Positions 32,215 to 32,895 of a stretch of 32,895 nt of DNA are shown one piece after another. The DNA comes from Clostridiales bacterium (lineage in GTDB: Bacteria > Bacillota > Clostridia > Oscillospirales > Oscillospiraceae). The position numbers and the translations under genes are program-made. Within the stretch, counting starts at the first letter, position 1; the number at the start of each line of letters is the position of its first letter. The stretch covers positions 1 through 32,895 of the forward strand of contig JAJBUB010000101.1 of assembly GCA_020860575.1 (NCBI GenBank), read 5' to 3'. The notes below the pieces were generated by a model that saw only the letters and a program-made list of their open reading frames with translations, was not told where the DNA came from and made no database searches.

Positions 32215-32895
32215 CTACAGCACCTCCGCCGCCCGGTCCAGAGCGCTCTCGATGACCCGGTCCATGTCGTAATATTTGTACTCACCCAGACGGCCGCCGA
32301 AGAGGACCCTGTCCTCCCTGTCGGCCAAAGCCTTGTACTGCCGGTACAGCGCGCCGTTGCGCTCGTCGTTGACGGGGTAATAGGGTTCGTCCCCCGGCTT
32401 CCACTCGGAGCTGTACTCCCGGCTGATCACCGTCTTGGGCAGGTCGTTCCCGTTTTCGTCCTTGCCGAACTCGAACCACTTGTGCTCGATGATACGGGTC
32501 CAGGGGGTCTCCCGGTCGGTGTAGTTCACCGCGGCGTTGCCCTGGAAGTTGGGCATATCCAGCAGCTCCGTCTCAAACCGGACGCTGCGATACTCCAGAT
32601 AGCCCAGCCGGTAGCCGAAATAGGCATCGATGGGGCCGGTATAGACCACCTGCTTCGCCAGGGCGTCCAGGTTTGCCTTGTCCGCCAGATAGTCCGTGTT
32701 CAGCCGGACCTCGATGCCCTCCAGCAGCCGCTCCACCAGGCCGGTGTAGCCCCCGATGGGGATGCCCTGATAGAGGGCGTTAAAATAGTTGTTGTCGAAG
32801 GTCAGCCGCACAGGCAGGCGCTTGATGATAAAGGCGGGCAGGTCCTTGCAGTCCCGGCCCCACTGCTTCTCCGTGTAGCCCTTGACCAGCTTTTC
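32215..32895 (-). CDS. glf: UDP-galactopyranose mutase, C-terminal part (5' end outside window)
   Basis: The flavoenzyme interconverts UDP-galactopyranose and UDP-galactofuranose for surface glycans. The visible 226 codons run off the right edge without a start, so the N-terminal FAD Rossmann motif is not seen. Visible landmarks include KGYTEKQWGRD near the edge, DNNYFNALYQGIPIGGYT, VVYTGPIDAYFGYRLGYLEYRS and the C-terminal FGGRLGEYKYYDMDRVI, which closes the FAD site. The frame is intact to its TAG stop, and a hairpin follows. Its genomic partners, probably glycosyltransferases, would lie beyond the window. Confidence 0.95.
   Translation of the reverse strand, partial: EKLVKGYTEKQWGRDCKDLPAFIIKRLPVRLTFDNNYFNALYQGIPIGGYTGLVERLLEGIEVRLNTDYLADKANLDALAKQVVYTGPIDAYFGYRLGYLEYRSVRFETELLDMPNFQGNAAVNYTDRETPWTRIIEHKWFEFGKDENGNDLPKTVISREYSSEWKPGDEPYYPVNDERNGALYRQYKALADREDRVLFGGRLGEYKYYDMDRVIESALDRAAEVL

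Overview
The window is chromosomal DNA of a GC-rich, spore-forming, butyrate-producing Firmicute. The best fit is an Oscillospiraceae gut anaerobe (Flavonifractor / Pseudoflavonifractor / Intestinimonas / Lawsonibacter type). The grounds are a complete acetyl-CoA to butyryl-CoA gene set, sigma-K, an ECF-truA block, NrdR, strong Shine-Dalgarno sequences, and high GC in coding regions beside AT-rich promoters. The assignment is by protein resemblance, not by a database search. I see no rRNA, tRNA, CRISPR array, insertion sequence or prophage.

Layout. (1) 1-2.9 kb: the start of an unidentified leftward gene, then a PstS-like lipoprotein joined almost without gap to a Na+/phosphate cotransporter, closed by a strong terminator. 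(2) 2.9-8.0 kb, leftward: a LytTR response regulator, a GHKL (AgrC-like) sensor kinase and a membrane-anchored family 3 glycoside hydrolase. The hydrolase promoter carries a 21-bp-period direct repeat that suits a LytTR regulator. (3) 8.1-10.7 kb, leftward: a TauE/SafE permease fused to a dolichol/phytol-kinase-like domain, with a perfect inverted repeat across its promoter, and a metallo-beta-lactamase-fold enzyme. (4) 10.7-17.35 kb: thiolase diverges from crt-hbd-bcd-etfB-etfA. Three Rex-like operators lie in the 379-bp gap between them. (5) 17.4-20.7 kb: sigK, a small conserved gene, and an orphan glycogen branching enzyme of eukaryotic type. (6) 20.8-27.0 kb: rRNA-methyltransferase-like protein, ecfA1-ecfA2-ecfT, truA, a DUF5711-like protein and a CvpA-like protein, all rightward and tightly packed. 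(7) 27.0-30.6 kb: a Clp AAA+ unfoldase and RNase Z. (8) 30.6-32.9 kb: a second truA (leftward), nrdR (rightward) and the 3' part of glf (leftward).

How the parts work together. Thl, Crt, Hbd and Bcd convert two acetyl-CoA to butyryl-CoA. EtfAB probably lets Bcd drive ferredoxin reduction with NADH, and Rex-type NADH sensing at both divergent promoters would tie the route to redox state. The kinase, regulator and hydrolase look like a self-contained sensory circuit. The phosphate pair suggests Na+-coupled phosphate handling helped by a surface binding protein.

The points most worth a second look are: the PstS-like protein, whose two halves are in circularly permuted order, next to the Na/Pi symporter; the LytTR-type repeats before the hydrolase; the TauE-lipid-kinase fusion with its palindromic operator; the Clp protein with a ClpE-type zinc finger, a ClpB-length middle domain and a ClpP-docking VGF; and two truA paralogues 6 kb apart.
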